Below the pieces are notes generated by a model that saw only the letters and a program-made list of their open reading frames with translations, searched no databases and was not told the DNA's origin. The translations under genes were made by a program, and so were the position numbers. Below, in pieces: positions 34,236 to 45,669 of a stretch of DNA of 64,000 nucleotides (positions within the stretch are counted from its first letter, which is position 1; each line of letters begins with the position of its first letter). This DNA is from Phialocephala subalpina (Eukaryota > Ascomycota > Leotiomycetes > Helotiales > Mollisiaceae), in NCBI GenBank assembly GCA_900073065.1, contig FJOG01000009.1:698267-762266 (forward strand), read 5' to 3'.

Positions 34236-35004
34236 ATGGCATCAACAGCGCAACCTCACCCCTCTTTCCCCTCGAGACCTTATTCCGGCACCTTTCAAGG
34301 CAAGCTTCCTGAGCGCAGTGGACCAACCTTCGGCGCCTCCTCTCACACCACAATGCGCGAAACTGCTCGTCTAGAGCGCGAAAGACAAGAGCGAGAGCGC
34401 GCACAACGCGAAGCTGCCGGGCCGGCAAATCCATATAACATCACCGACGAGCAACGAGAAGAGATCAACGAAGCTGTACTTACCTTTCTCTCCCAATCTT
34501 CGATTCAAGGACTAACAATAGAAACAGTTCGGACTCTTCGACCTCGACAAAGACGGCAGAATAGACTACCACGAATTCAAAGTCGCCCTCAAAGCCCTCG
34601 GTTTCGACCTCCCCAAATCCGAAATCCTCTCCTCCCTCACCGCCCACGGCATCTCCCCCGATCCCGCTGTCCCCCCTCCCGTCCAAACCTCCCGCGGCGC
34701 CATGTCAAGCGCACAACGCGACACCGTGCCGGCAGGAAGACTATTGTTGACGTTACCTGCTTTCCAGAATATCGCGGCGAAGTTGATTAGTGAGAGGGAT
34801 CCAAGGGATGAGATTTTGAGGGCTTTTGCGTTGTTTGATGCAGATGATAAGGGGGTTATTAGTTTGGAGGATTTGAGGAGGGTGGCGAGGGAACTGGGGG
34901 AGGGACTCGAGGAAGAGGAGTTGGTGGCTATGATTGAGGAGTTTGATTTGGAAGGGAAAGGCGGTGTTGGGAGGGAAGAGTTTGTGGGGATTTGTATGGG
35001 GTGA
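34236..35004 (+). CDS. CDC31: centrin (Cdc31)
   Basis: Exons are 34236..34475 and 34528..35004 around a 52-nt intron, giving 238 residues. The first 65 residues are a Pro/Ser and Arg/Glu-rich extension. Four EF-hand units follow. EF1 has a full calcium loop (DLDKDGRIDYHE, 85-96). EF2 is degenerate and contains a long Pro/Ser insertion (about 121-150). EF3 is DADDKGVISLED (184-195). EF4 is DLEGKGGVGREE (220-231). Centrin acts in spindle pole body duplication and, with Sac3 in TREX-2, in mRNA export at nuclear pores. It diverges from the nucleoporin gene, a suggestive neighbour. The total length is above the usual 160-200 because of the extension and the EF2 insertion. Confidence 0.9.
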
Positions 35005-35886
35005 GTGAAGTCAAGTCAGCGAATTGAAGTGAAGGATGTTATTTTGGGGTTCACGGGTTGAGCGCGGAGTCAAGGCGTCAGGGCTGCGGCTCTTGTTATT
35101 TGTCTGAATCATGTTGAAGTCTGACGAGATATGAAATCATGATTGTCCTTTTGAAGCTTTTCGAGGATTGCGGGTCAAGTTGGGCTTGATTGCTGCTTGG
35201 AGTGCAGGTTCCAGGAAGCGTTGATGGAGCTGGGCCCTGCCTATCAAGTTTCCAAAACATTCCAGTCCTCCATCTACGATCAGATGGGTAGCAATTAAGA
35301 GCCTGACTTTTTGCCTTAGGAAAACAGTGATAATGGATTTGGTGAAGTGTTACGGTGAAGCAAATACCTAGGTAACGACACCCGGACGAACAATGATAAA
35401 AGACAAGATGTGTGACTTCGCGCTGGGACATTTGTATGAGCAGAAATTCGATATCAAAGTCCAAGATCGTCATATTCTCTTTTCAGTCCTGAAAAGGGGT
35501 TAACGTCTGGGTAGCTTAGCGATAATTATACAATAATCAACTTAGTTTGTACCAAGGTCACGCTCACGATCACAGCAGTATCATTAAGACTTAAAATAGA
35601 CAAGAAAAGCTCGCTTGATTAAGACCGGTAATGTATGTTCATGGTCAAGCCTGCAAGTAAGCCATGCATCCGTGAATTGGTCACGTCTCTCAATCTAACA
35701 GAAAACATAGAGAATCCCCAATCCCGATCCCAGCAATGACCTGCCATGCCTAACAAACCATTTCCGCCAACGAAGAGTATCATTCGCACCCATGCTTGCA
35801 GAATGAGATGAATATCCCTCACTCGCTCTCCAACGAAGGTATAAACGCAGAATTCCACCATGTGACTATTTCCCTATTCTCTTCTC
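35005..35886. other. convergent intergenic region
   Basis: Between the 3' ends of CDC31 and the epsin gene. No gene is visible. Confidence 0.55.
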
Positions 35887-37744
35887 CTAGAATTGTATCA
35901 AGTCGCCTTGGCCGTTAGAGCCTTGCTGTGGTCTGGCTCCAAATGGGTTGCCGGACTGCTGAGCACCAAACCCGCCACTTCCAAAGCCATTGGACATACC
36001 CGCCGGTCCAGTTTGAGCTGGGAATTGCTGTGATGCTGACCCACCAAAGCCACCAGCCGAATTATTACCATATGAAGGTTGTGGCGCTCCGGTAAATTGG
36101 TTGTGTAAGAAGGGATTGGTACCAGTCTGTTGCGCACCCAGTCTGTTGAGTCCCGCACTGTTGACGAAAGTTCCTGGTGCTGTATGGTGTGATGGAATAC
36201 GTAGATCACCAGTATTTCCGAAGGTGTCCAAGCCTTCTCCAGTAGAAAGCAGAGCATTCAGCTTAGCACGATGAGGATCTTGTTCCACTTTTGGCACTGG
36301 TGGGGGTGTAAATGAGGTAATAGGGTTGTATGAAGGAGTGTTGTTGAATGTAGCGGTTTTTTGTTCTGACAGTGTCGCCAGAGTAGGCTTCGCTGGAGCA
36401 TGACTGGTCTGAGGTCGTCCGAAACCAGATGCGAAGGGGTTGTTTGAGCCAGTCGGTGTCGGCTTGAGGGCTTGAGTCTGGTTGTTGTTCGCCCATGGGT
36501 TGTTGGTGTTCGCCGGGATAAGTGGCTCGGGTGGTTGCGGTTGGAATGGACTTGATGCCTGACCATATGGGTTGAACCCTGTTGGTTGTGGCTGCACTTG
36601 TTGTTGTTGTTGCTGCTGCTGCTGCTGCTGTTGTCCATAAGGATCAAAACCAGTAGGTTGTGCTCCAAATCCGTTTGAGTACCCATTCTGATATCCCGTT
36701 GGTTGCTGGTTCTGATAGCCAGTATACATATTGTTCATGAAGCCGGTCGGTTGCTGTTGCATGCTCTGATCGATTGGATTGCCAGCCCAATCGACCTGGG
36801 TTTGCTGCTGGTAACCTTGATTGAAGCCCGTAGGTTGTGCGACTTGGATAGGGTCATCGTCGAATAGAGAAGCAGCATTTTGATCCTCCAATTCTCGTCT
36901 TCGTAGCTCCTCTTCTTCCTTACTCAGCTTGATAGCTTTGGCAAGGTCGTCATCATCAGGCTCGCCATTTCTGCTTTGTCGCTTCTTCCGGTCTTCTTCC
37001 TCCTGGTACTTGCTTGCCTCGATCGCCAATCTGTACTCGGCATCTTCCTCGTCGGCGCGCTGCGCACGTTGTGGGCGTTCTCGGCGTTGAGGACGCTCGT
37101 GAGGTCCACTGCCCCCAAATTCCTCAATTCCAGTAACTCGAGACTTCCAGGTCTTCCGGTCGCTGCGCTCACTCCGTAATCGCTCCTCATCCAGAATTAA
37201 AGAGGTCAGTTCCTTTGCAGAAACCCGAACTGAAATCTGGTTAGACGGACTCCAAACATATGCGCATAAGGCTATTCTCACCATTCTGTCCAACGTCCCT
37301 GCCGTCCTCATCGATGTACTGGAACTCTCTCAGAGTCTTGACGATGAAAAGATTCTTGTGTGCCCATGTGACAACGAGTTCCGAGCCTTCGTGAAGACAG
37401 TAATCCAAGACCTTGAGAGCTTTCAAAACGTGCCGCCAGTTCTTGCCTTTGTCGTTCAATCGCTTGTCCAGCATGTCCATTATCTCGTAGAACTCGTTCG
37501 ACCTAACCGCAAACATTTAGCACTGACCCAGAGGCGTGAATGGTTGTACGCACGAGTTGAACGTCATCTGAGCGATTTCGCTCATCTCAGTCCCTGTAGG
37601 TCCCCATGGGTCATTGCTGGTCGCTATTGAATGTTAGCAGTATTCATCTACCCGTCTGAAGCAGTGTGTACCATTCCGGACCTTGACCTGCACGCTGGAG
37701 TACCCTTTCGTGACATTCTTGACGCTTCTGATGACTTTCGACAT
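35887..37744 (-). CDS. epsin (Ent1/Ent2 type endocytic adaptor)
   Basis: Four exons in gene order: 37744..37672, 37623..37554, 37502..37282 and 37229..35887, giving 568 residues. The ENTH domain occupies residues 1-140 (MSKVIRSVKNVTKGYSS, NDPWGPTG, NEFYEIMDML, KNWRHVLKALKVLDY), which binds PtdIns(4,5)P2. Two ubiquitin-interacting motifs lie at about 182-197 (EEDAEYRLAIEAS) and 214-230 (DDDLAKAIKLSKEEEE). The rest is Gln/Asn-rich with repeated PTGF motifs, a CAG/CAA-encoded Gln tract, and at least three NPF motifs that bind EH domains. The end, DLIQF, resembles a C-terminal clathrin box. It should act in clathrin-mediated endocytosis at the plasma membrane. Confidence 0.95.
36596..36639. repeat. 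CAG/CAA microsatellite encoding poly-Gln
   Basis: A trinucleotide run within the epsin gene that encodes about a dozen glutamines on the minus strand. Confidence 0.8.
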
Positions 37745-38595
37745 GTTGCGCGAGGTCTCCGCGAGACGACGTTAGAGGACGTGGGAGAATGGAATGGGGT
37801 GCGGATCCCTCGGGAGATGGCCGAGAGCCTGTGCGATTCAGACCGTACCAGAGGAAGACTCGTGAATGTGCGTCGCTGTCGAGTTGAAGGAAAAGTGGTG
37901 GCCGGTGGTGGTTGTCGATAAGTGTCCAGGCAATCTCAACTTAGCGATGTGAACGATAGCTGGCCCCGCACTAAGTGAATCTCGAAAGAAGTTCAATAAT
38001 TTACAGTCGGTTTCGAGTAGGTGAAAGGAGTGTTTCAATGGATGTTAGAATAGGCATAATACCTGGCGATGATATGAATTATGCGACGGTGCCTTACGCA
38101 TGAACAGCTGGACTCTGGAAGGCGATGATGACGCTTCTAGCGCTAAATCGCCACGAGGGAGTCTATTTATATATCACGTGGAATCAGATAATATCAATAT
38201 GAAAGCCAATCCAAAATTATTTTCTCCCTGCTGGCTTGCGATTTATGTTTACAGAATATTCTAAAGGTATTCTGAGGGTCTTTTGATCTTTCTATAAGAG
38301 GAGATGGTTCTTTACGATTATTCATCTTGCTTATGAACATGCCTTAATCGATCTTGGCCATGTTCGCCTTGTCCGGCTTGCCCAAGCAATGTCATCAAGA
38401 AAGTCGAGAGCGTGGAATCGTGCCTGAAGCAGATCTTTTCTGTCTGCATATATGGAAACCAATTGAGGAAGGCGATCTATTAGCCTTGACCGGTCATCTG
38501 CTGCAGCTGCAGTACACAGCTCCTTCCGTCGTCCCGAACACCAAGCCTTGTTTGCCTTCCGAGAAGTTGATATGGTGACCTGCCCTCGCCACTCA
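37745..38595. other. intergenic (epsin promoter, MRX8 3' flank)
   Basis: Contains a TATA-like stretch and a CACGTG palindrome (38175-38180) about 430 nt upstream of the epsin ATG. No gene is supported. Confidence 0.5.
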
Positions 38596-39663
38596 TCAAC
38601 CTCCACCGCGACCTCTCCATCCGGACAATTCCTCGTGAGAAACTATCTCCACAGGCCTCGTGGTAGTGATCCTCGGCCTGAACTCCAATCCAGCAGCCCT
38701 GAGCATAGCAAATCTGATAGCGTCGATGCCCATTCGTTTCCCGTCGATCCATTTATCAGAGCTGCATGCAATGATCTCTCCAACGGCCCCTCCTTCATCC
38801 TCAGTGTCTGGTTGGACTACATTCTTCACAACCTCCATAGTTTCCCTCAGATCTGATAATCTAGCCTCCACGGCACCAGGGCTTGGGGTTCTGCTTCCAG
38901 GAAAGACTATCTTGTCCGCCTTCGACAATATGACCTGAAATGGAACATTGTTCTCCTTGAAAAGAGCGATGATTGCTCTGTCGCCAGGTTTAACCCCATG
39001 TTCAGCATCAATCAGCAGGAAAGCTCTTTTCAGCTCTTTCCGCTTCTCTAGATACTTCATGATTTGTATACCCCATTCTGCCCTGCCTCCTTTACCATAC
39101 CCAGGCATGTCCAAGACCACCAATCTCTTCGAAACATCGTCTTCAGGCCCGACGGCGAAAGCATTCATCAGTCTCGTTCGTCCAGGTTTCGAGCTCGTAT
39201 GTGCAATCCTTCTGAGTAGTAACGCGTTCAGAAGAGATGACTTCCCAACGTTCGATCGTCCCAGGAAGCAGACTTCAGGGCTGTTCCCGTAATCCATCGT
39301 CTTGAATTTCTCCGCAGACCATAAGAACTTTGGAACTTGTTTATTGAAAAACTTCGTAGCGTGTATTAACTGATCTTGGTTTGGCGGAATTGTGTCCCAG
39401 TGGTAAGATAGGGACTCATGTTGAAATTTGGGACGACTGGGACGACTGGGTGTATTGGGAGCACTAGGAGCATTGGAACGCCTTGGTTGACTGGTTCGAC
39501 TTGGTTGACTGGGACGACTTTGTTGACGGGGACGAGTTGGACGATCCAGGTGTTTAGGGGTACCACGGATGATATTGAGAGGACGTTGTTGGATGACTTC
39601 AGCTGCTCTGGAATGGAAATGTCTTGTGTGAAGACATCTCAGCAGCTTCGCAGATGCTGACAT
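38596..39663 (-). CDS. MRX8: mitochondrial EngB/YihA-type GTPase (Mrx8-like)
   Basis: A single 355-residue frame. The ATG at 39663 is the first real start; the frame is open further upstream but only to a GTG. The N-terminal 80 residues are basic, Ser/Pro/Arg-rich and acid-poor, consistent with a mitochondrial presequence. The G domain has G1 GRSNVGKSS (135-143), G3 DMPGYG (185-190) and G4 SKAD (247-250). SKAD is the usual variant of NKxD in this family. EngB GTPases assist large ribosomal subunit assembly. The yeast relative Mrx8 associates with mitochondrial expression machinery. An insert of about 20 residues with Asp/Glu/Gly separates G4 from the last helices. It shares a short divergent promoter with FMC1. 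Confidence 0.88.
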   Translation of the reverse strand: MSASAKLLRCLHTRHFHSRAAEVIQQRPLNIIRGTPKHLDRPTRPRQQSRPSQPSRTSQPRRSNAPSAPNTPSRPSRPKFQHESLSYHWDTIPPNQDQLIHATKFFNKQVPKFLWSAEKFKTMDYGNSPEVCFLGRSNVGKSSLLNALLLRRIAHTSSKPGRTRLMNAFAVGPEDDVSKRLVVLDMPGYGKGGRAEWGIQIMKYLEKRKELKRAFLLIDAEHGVKPGDRAIIALFKENNVPFQVILSKADKIVFPGSRTPSPGAVEARLSDLRETMEVVKNVVQPDTEDEGGAVGEIIACSSDKWIDGKRMGIDAIRFAMLRAAGLEFRPRITTTRPVEIVSHEELSGWRGRGGG

Positions 39664-39837
39664 TTGGCGTTGATGCACGATACATAGAGTATGGTGGTTT
39701 TGGAGAGAGAGTGGAAATTTTTGTACGAGGCTGAGAGAACTGCTCGGCTCCGAGGCGAGGCGCGCTGATCAAATTCGCGTTCCTTTCTCAAACTTCACTC
39801 TTACAAAACCAACACCAATCCATCAACACAACTCAAG
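39664..39837. promoter_or_regulatory. short bidirectional promoter of MRX8 and FMC1
   Basis: Only 174 nt separate the two start codons. A GC-rich patch lies at about 39745-39770 and a CA/CT-rich leader precedes the FMC1 ATG. Confidence 0.6.
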
Positions 39838-40176
39838 ATGGCCACTCCCTCCAAACTACGCTCAATCTACCGGTCTTTCCTCCGCGAACTACCATCTCGA
39901 CCACTATCCGAAAAGTCACGATCACCTCTCCAAACACGAATTCGCAGTACTATCGCATCTGAGTCGGGCACTCCCATCGAACAAGCAGAGCAATTCCTCC
40001 AATACGTCAAAGCGCAAAGAATGTATGCGACTTTATTGGAAAGATATAACCCGGGCATGAATATGGATGAGGAAGAGAGGGTGCGATTGACAGCTAGGAG
40101 GGTTGGGATGGATCTTCCTGAGGAGTACTTTTCAGCTACCGAAGAAAGCTCTGGCAGTGGCGGGAAGAGTCAATGA
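39838..40176 (+). CDS. FMC1: ATP synthase assembly factor Fmc1
   Basis: A 112-residue uninterrupted frame starting MATPSKLRSIYRSFLREL, an LYR-like signature. It continues with EQAEQFLQYVKAQRMYATLLERYNPGM and ends in a short Ser/Gly tail after the GMDLPEEY motif. Size and motifs fit Fmc1, a matrix protein that supports Atp12 in F1-ATPase assembly. The start context AAGATGGCC is good. It sits head-to-head with the Mrx8-like gene, so two mitochondrial biogenesis genes probably share control. Confidence 0.88.
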   Translation: MATPSKLRSIYRSFLRELPSRPLSEKSRSPLQTRIRSTIASESGTPIEQAEQFLQYVKAQRMYATLLERYNPGMNMDEEERVRLTARRVGMDLPEEYFSATEESSGSGGKSQ

Positions 40177-41743
40177 AGGAACATCTCTTTTGATGGGGGC
40201 AACATCAAACGATATCAGAGTTAGAGGGACAGGAAGGAGGTGGGAGTCAACGACGAGTTCCTAGGAGAGCGAGAGTCTGACCACGGTGCAAGCCGCTGGC
40301 GACGATAACAGTCGATCACAATGTACGATATATCCTATCTCAAAGCCTCTCGGAGACCCAGAAAATGATGTACCAATCTATTGGGACAATGGCAACTACT
40401 GGGATCAGTAAGCCCGCATAGAACATGGATGGTAGCTTCCAAAATGTATGAACATGATGCACCAAGCATAGCCATGTCTCACCAGGCATCATTACTTTCT
40501 TCTGTCTCTCTCTATCAGCCTTCTACTCGAACTAATCCACGACTTTCCAAGACTCTTGTTTCCTTGTCCCTTCGACGTTCAAGCGATCACTGTCCAAAGA
40601 AATTTGGTCTTTTCTCTGACGCGGCATCTAGCTTCTTGGACATGACAACTCCCATGTCGAAAACGTTGGATTTAGAAACCTATTTCTGGCACCCTGCAAG
40701 CGACTCCACCAACATACATATCGGAGAATTCTGAAGGCAACTTCAAGCCACTATCTTTCGATTCACGTTGAGAAGGTTTTGCTGACCAAGGTGAGCTTCA
40801 ACTTGGGCCTTGGAGGCTTGTCGTGCCGTAGTGCTTCTTTCTAGAAGGGTCAGACCCGTTTGCTTGCTATGGTTCACGGGTGTCCCGCTGCTCTGGGCCG
40901 GAAGGCAATGATTCCACGGCTATTTTGGTCGTCAAGTCACGAAAATGGTCGTGCGATCCCATCCTTCAGCTTTTTTAGGTTGCAGGCTTTCGAGACGATC
41001 TCCTGTCGGTACTTTGTGCATTTATGCCCACGTCGACCCAAGATCACCTACCTGACACAGCTCCCTCGAGGATGCTGCAACCAAGGGTCACCAAGAAGAG
41101 GCTTTCTGCAGGTGACGGGAAACTGCATCGTCCTGGGTCGAGGTTGAGTTTTCCACTTCCACAATTAGATAGATAGATAGAGTCTGCACATGTCATGGTG
41201 TGGTGTGCACGTACGGGACTTAAGCGCATGGCACATTGGCACATTGGCACATCTCTCTTATCACACAGTAAAAAAGTGTGGTGATAGCGATGCTGCGACA
41301 GAGGGGTGGTAATCGTCAAGAATAAGCGCCGGCCACAGTCTGAACACTGAGTGGGGAAGAGAAATGCAGCTCTCATTGGAGGACCAGCAACAGATGCCGG
41401 GGACGGGTCACAGCAAAAGACCACTCAGCTGTCAAGCTTAATTTGGACCCTGTCGAGCACTTCTTCCACGGCTGCAGTAGCGGCGCACCCCCAGGTCTTG
41501 CACAATGCAAACATGGGTCTGTGGGAGACCATAAGGGAGGCCAAGACCCCTCGCGACTTTTATTCTCGACGTCGACAGGAGCCTCAATACTCAATACTTC
41601 CTCTCCCTCATGCTCGCCGTCTCCAGATGACTTCACAGCGAAGTCGTCGCCGCAAGACGAAGCCCTGAGGCTCTGCAGGGCCGGTGTCACTCAAGACGAT
41701 AGGCGTGCCTGATCTATTTTCGTCCGGTGCCGAAAACGCGAAA
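40177..41743. other. intergenic
   Basis: About 1.57 kb with no supported gene. It holds a TAGA tetranucleotide run (41166-41182), an 8-bp tandem GCACATTG (41231-41252), and presumably the promoter and leader of the 41744 gene. Confidence 0.5.
41166..41182. repeat. (TAGA)4 microsatellite
   Basis: Four consecutive TAGA units in non-coding sequence. Confidence 0.8.
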
Positions 41744-44700
41744 ATGAGCACGCTCAGAGACGCAGCAGCTCGTCGACGACTGGAGCTCAACCCCCTTACG
41801 ACGTCTCTCTCTCCCCACCAGTCTCATCTTCAGACCCCTCTCTCTGCCCTGTCTTCGAGTTCTCTGAGCGCGCCTTTTGGTTACAACCCCGCGACTTACA
41901 CCCCGGTGAGTGCTAATGTACGGCACTACAACCCTCAGCAATGGACGTCCTCGCCCAGTGTTGCCTCGGAGAGTGGTACGCAATTTTCTACTGGGATGCG
42001 GCCAGATACCGAAGGTAAGATTACCGTGTTTCTTGGGATGTGTTATGTCTCATGTTCTGCTTATATCGTCATTTGGGAAGAAACTAACTCTTCACTAGTG
42101 CCAGTACCCGCACCGCCCCCCTATTCACCACCCCGAAGCAACCGAACATCGTGTATGTGCTTATTTCCATACCAATACAATGTTCTATACTATGGGAGCT
42201 CTAAAGCTTAGGGCTGTCTCGGAAGCTCGCCTGCCTAACTCTTGGGACATTCAAGAAAATCCATATACTAACTTGATGGGTAGTGATTGCTTCTGAGAAT
42301 GACCCCCTATCTGGTATCAGTCCCGCTACTCGAGTTGCTCCTGCAAACCTCTACCGGTCCTCTCCCGAGCCGGCCTCAAATCCTGTCTTCCCTCCCCCAC
42401 CCCCGCCAATTTCGAGGACAAGAGCAGGCTCGTCTGACAGACCACCATCCTTGTTCGCTTCGTTTGCCAGGCGACCTGCACCGGATCCTCCTCGGGTAGC
42501 TCCCGAGATCAATAGGGACAATGCATTGCGTCGACCAGTACCAATTTCGGTTGAAGCTCCCTCATCTGAGGAAGAAGGGTCACAACAAGCAAATTCAAGA
42601 CCACCAGCTTCTCGAAGAGCTGCATCTACTGGTGCCATAAGCACACCCTCCTCGTCGCGCTCACGTGGTTCATCTTCAACGAGATGGGAACCAGGAATGC
42701 CTTTACCTCCACCTCCTCCAGGACCCCCTCCCGCATCGAGGTCGCAGAGCATGACTCGATCAACAGACCGGGTCTCTTCTCCACCAACCCGGCGACCTGG
42801 CCCAATGTCAACATTAGGACCAGTCCCACCCACTCCTGCTGGATGGGTTGATGATGACATCTCGGGGAGGGGAAGGTCTCCCAACCGTGGACTTACAATT
42901 GACACATCAAGTGTAAGTTCTAGCACTGTTGCTGACTCTAATTCTGGGTCTAGCTCTTCGGGCCTGGCAAGAGCATATGCAGTGAAGGGTGATCCACGAA
43001 CCATCCGCCAAAGAAGAACTGAAAGCAAGACGAGGAAGAGTTCAGCAGCAGTTGAAGAAGCTTCAAACAATCCTTGGGCAGAAGCCATCACGCCCTCTGA
43101 TATTGTAGTCCCAAACACAGGACTCACACGCAGGCCGACAATTACGAGGTCAACTCCGAGAAGTGGCAGATCTCATCAAACTGAGACCCCAAGATCAGGC
43201 GAATTGACACTATCGCAGCACAACACGCCCGTGCAGATGGGTCCAGGGACTAGCTCAAGAGGGTCAACGCCCCGTCCCCCGCTTTCTTCAAATCGATCTG
43301 AAGCCCCGACACCTCCTTTTTCTCCCAATCAGATCAACGCATCCTTCGTTCAAGACTCGCCTGCTATACCGCCAAAGGCTCTACCAACTCCTCCTCCTCA
43401 GCCTCGGCTCTCTATGGGATCTCCAGGTCTTAGTGGCCGACCAGTATCTCATATCTTGCATATGCCCAACAATGATTCTGCAGTGGTTGCACCGTTAGTC
43501 CCTTCAAGGCCAGGGTCACGGCAGTCAACTAGGAGTCAGATGTCTCAAATATCACCAGCTGAACAGTTTGCTCGTTCTGCTGTTGAACGACATCAAGCCT
43601 TTGCACAAAAAGAGGCCGCTGCTGCCACTGACAGTGAACGAGTGCGCATATTTGCCGACTTCATTGTGACTGAATCTCGTCTTCGACGTGAAAGATATGC
43701 TTCAGCTATTGATGCCATGGGGTCTGAGATCTTGGAACTGACTCGTGATCTATTTCGACCATACGAACAATCTCGCAGAGAATCTAATGTGTCAAGATCT
43801 AGCGGCTGGACGCCCGAGTCTTCTGCTGGCCCAAGATCACCTCCCTTAGCTAACAGGTCACATCGTGGTTCTTTAATGGCGGCTCTCTACGACGCTCCTA
43901 AGTTACAGACGAATATCGAGCCTTCGTCAGGATCTATGCCGGGATCGGGTCCTGGATCACCTGCAATTACTCGACCCGAATCCACATGGTGGACTGGCTA
44001 CATGCCCTCTTTGTCGCCAATTCCTAGTATGAGTGTGAGCGAAGCACCAGATGGGTCAGACTCTAGAGGCAGACCGTCAAGCAGATGGTGGGAGATCAGC
44101 CAGGAAGGCTCGAACGGCACGCCATCTATGAGACTGGAACGTTCGAAACGTGAGTCCAAGTATATGGGCATGCCAAAAGAACTCCGAGAAGCATTACAGT
44201 ACGAGAACGTCGAGCCAGCGAACGGTAAAGGCATAGACATGTCTGGATCCAATGAGATGAAGGAGTATGGGCCGGATGAATATCCACCAGAGAAGGTAGG
44301 TTGGAACGAACAAGACTCCTCACTGCAAGCTCAACAGACACCCTCCAAATCTCCGGCCCCATTTTCACCTCTCATGACACCAAATCCCGATCATCTCGAT
44401 GTCTCGCGTCTCGTGACACTCCCACCGCCATATCCACGACATCACCCAGCTGTCAATAACAACCATCCCGACTTGACCTCCATCCGAACCATTGTCCGTC
44501 AACTCAGCGATTTCACTGAAGTGGAAGCCACGAAAGAACGGTTCTTGAAGACTAGCGCTCAAATGCGAGACGAACATACTGCGGCCGCCACAAAGCGTCG
44601 AAACTCCCTACGCCTTACCATATCCCGCGAAATCGAAGCTGGAACCATGACTTACGCCGATGCCGCCGCTATGGAAGCCTCCGCCAAAGCTTCTGAAGCA

Positions 44701-45669
44701 GAAAAGACCAAAGAAGCGTCAAAGCTCGACTTCGAACTCTTCCAAAACCAGGTCGTGATTCCTCTCAACGACCTACTCATGGACCGAGTGACGCGAGCCA
44801 CTGATCTCTTCACTCAGCTCCGAAGCAAACTGTTCGTCGATGCACAAGAACAAAATCCAACAACAACTCAAGAAGAAGGCGACGAGCAGCCAGAACTCCT
44901 CGAAAAACTCACGCTCTTGAAATGGATCTTCGAAGCTAGAGAACAGCTCCATCGCGAGCTCTTCGACCTACTCTCCGACCGCAACAATCGATACAGAGAT
45001 ATGGTAATAACACCCTACCGCCTAGCAGGAAACGACGAAAAGGTCTTAAACGCAGAAACCTTCTTCGCAGACGATGCCATGAAACGGAAATTAGCATTTG
45101 AGCAAGAAGTCCTGAAGCGAACAGAGGAATTCATGGACGTGATCGAAGAGAACGTCGTTCGAGGCGTTGAAGTGCAACTCAGTGCATTCTGGGACATCGC
45201 CCCATCTCTATCTCGAATCATTGAAAAAATCCCGAAAGGAAATCTAGGAAATTTCAGAATCCAAATTCCTGCTGCGGAGTACGAGGAGAATGAGAGCTAC
45301 GTTGATTTCCCGATGCAGTATCTCTTCTCCCTACTAGGGCATTGCGAGAAAAGCACATATCAATTCATCGAGAGTCAAGTCAATTTGCTTTGTTTGCTTC
45401 ACGAAGTTAAAAGTGGAGTGACAGCAGCGAATTGCAGGTTGATGAGAGCGCAGAGGGTGCAGCAGGGAGAGAAAGAGGAGGATGTTGAGGAGGAATTGAG
45501 GGAGGTGGAGAGGGATGAGGAGGTTAGGTTGACGGATGATCTGAAGGAGAAGGTTAGGGTTGTGGAGGAGCTGTGGGCGAGCGCGCTTGGGAAGGAATTA
45601 GGGAGTTGCAAGGGGAAGATTGAGGGGTTCTTGAAGGAGTGTGGGGGGTGGGATGATGATCAGTCTTGA
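41744..45669 (+). CDS. large Pro/Ser-rich protein of unknown function
   Basis: Exons are 41744..42014, 42099..42152 and 42284..45669. Phases agree only if the second donor is GTATGT at 42153, giving 1236 residues. The start is MSTLRDAAARRRLEL. The second exon encodes a PAPPPYSPP motif (PPxY, WW-domain ligand). Residues about 110-700 are disordered, with poly-Pro tracts (PPPPPP, PPPPPPGPPP) and many RS/SP sites. Within that region, an isolated helical block covers about 530-600 (AEQFARSAVERHQAF, then FADFIVTESRLRRERYA). The last 400 residues are well-folded-looking and mostly helical (AAATKRRNSLRLTISREI, LFSLLGHCEKSTYQF). I see no known catalytic motif or membrane segment. A polarity or actin scaffold would fit the composition, but that is a guess. 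Confidence 0.85.

Noticed and set aside
42351..43127. 258-codon minus-strand frame
   Set aside because: Antisense shadow of the Pro/Ser-rich 1236-residue protein.
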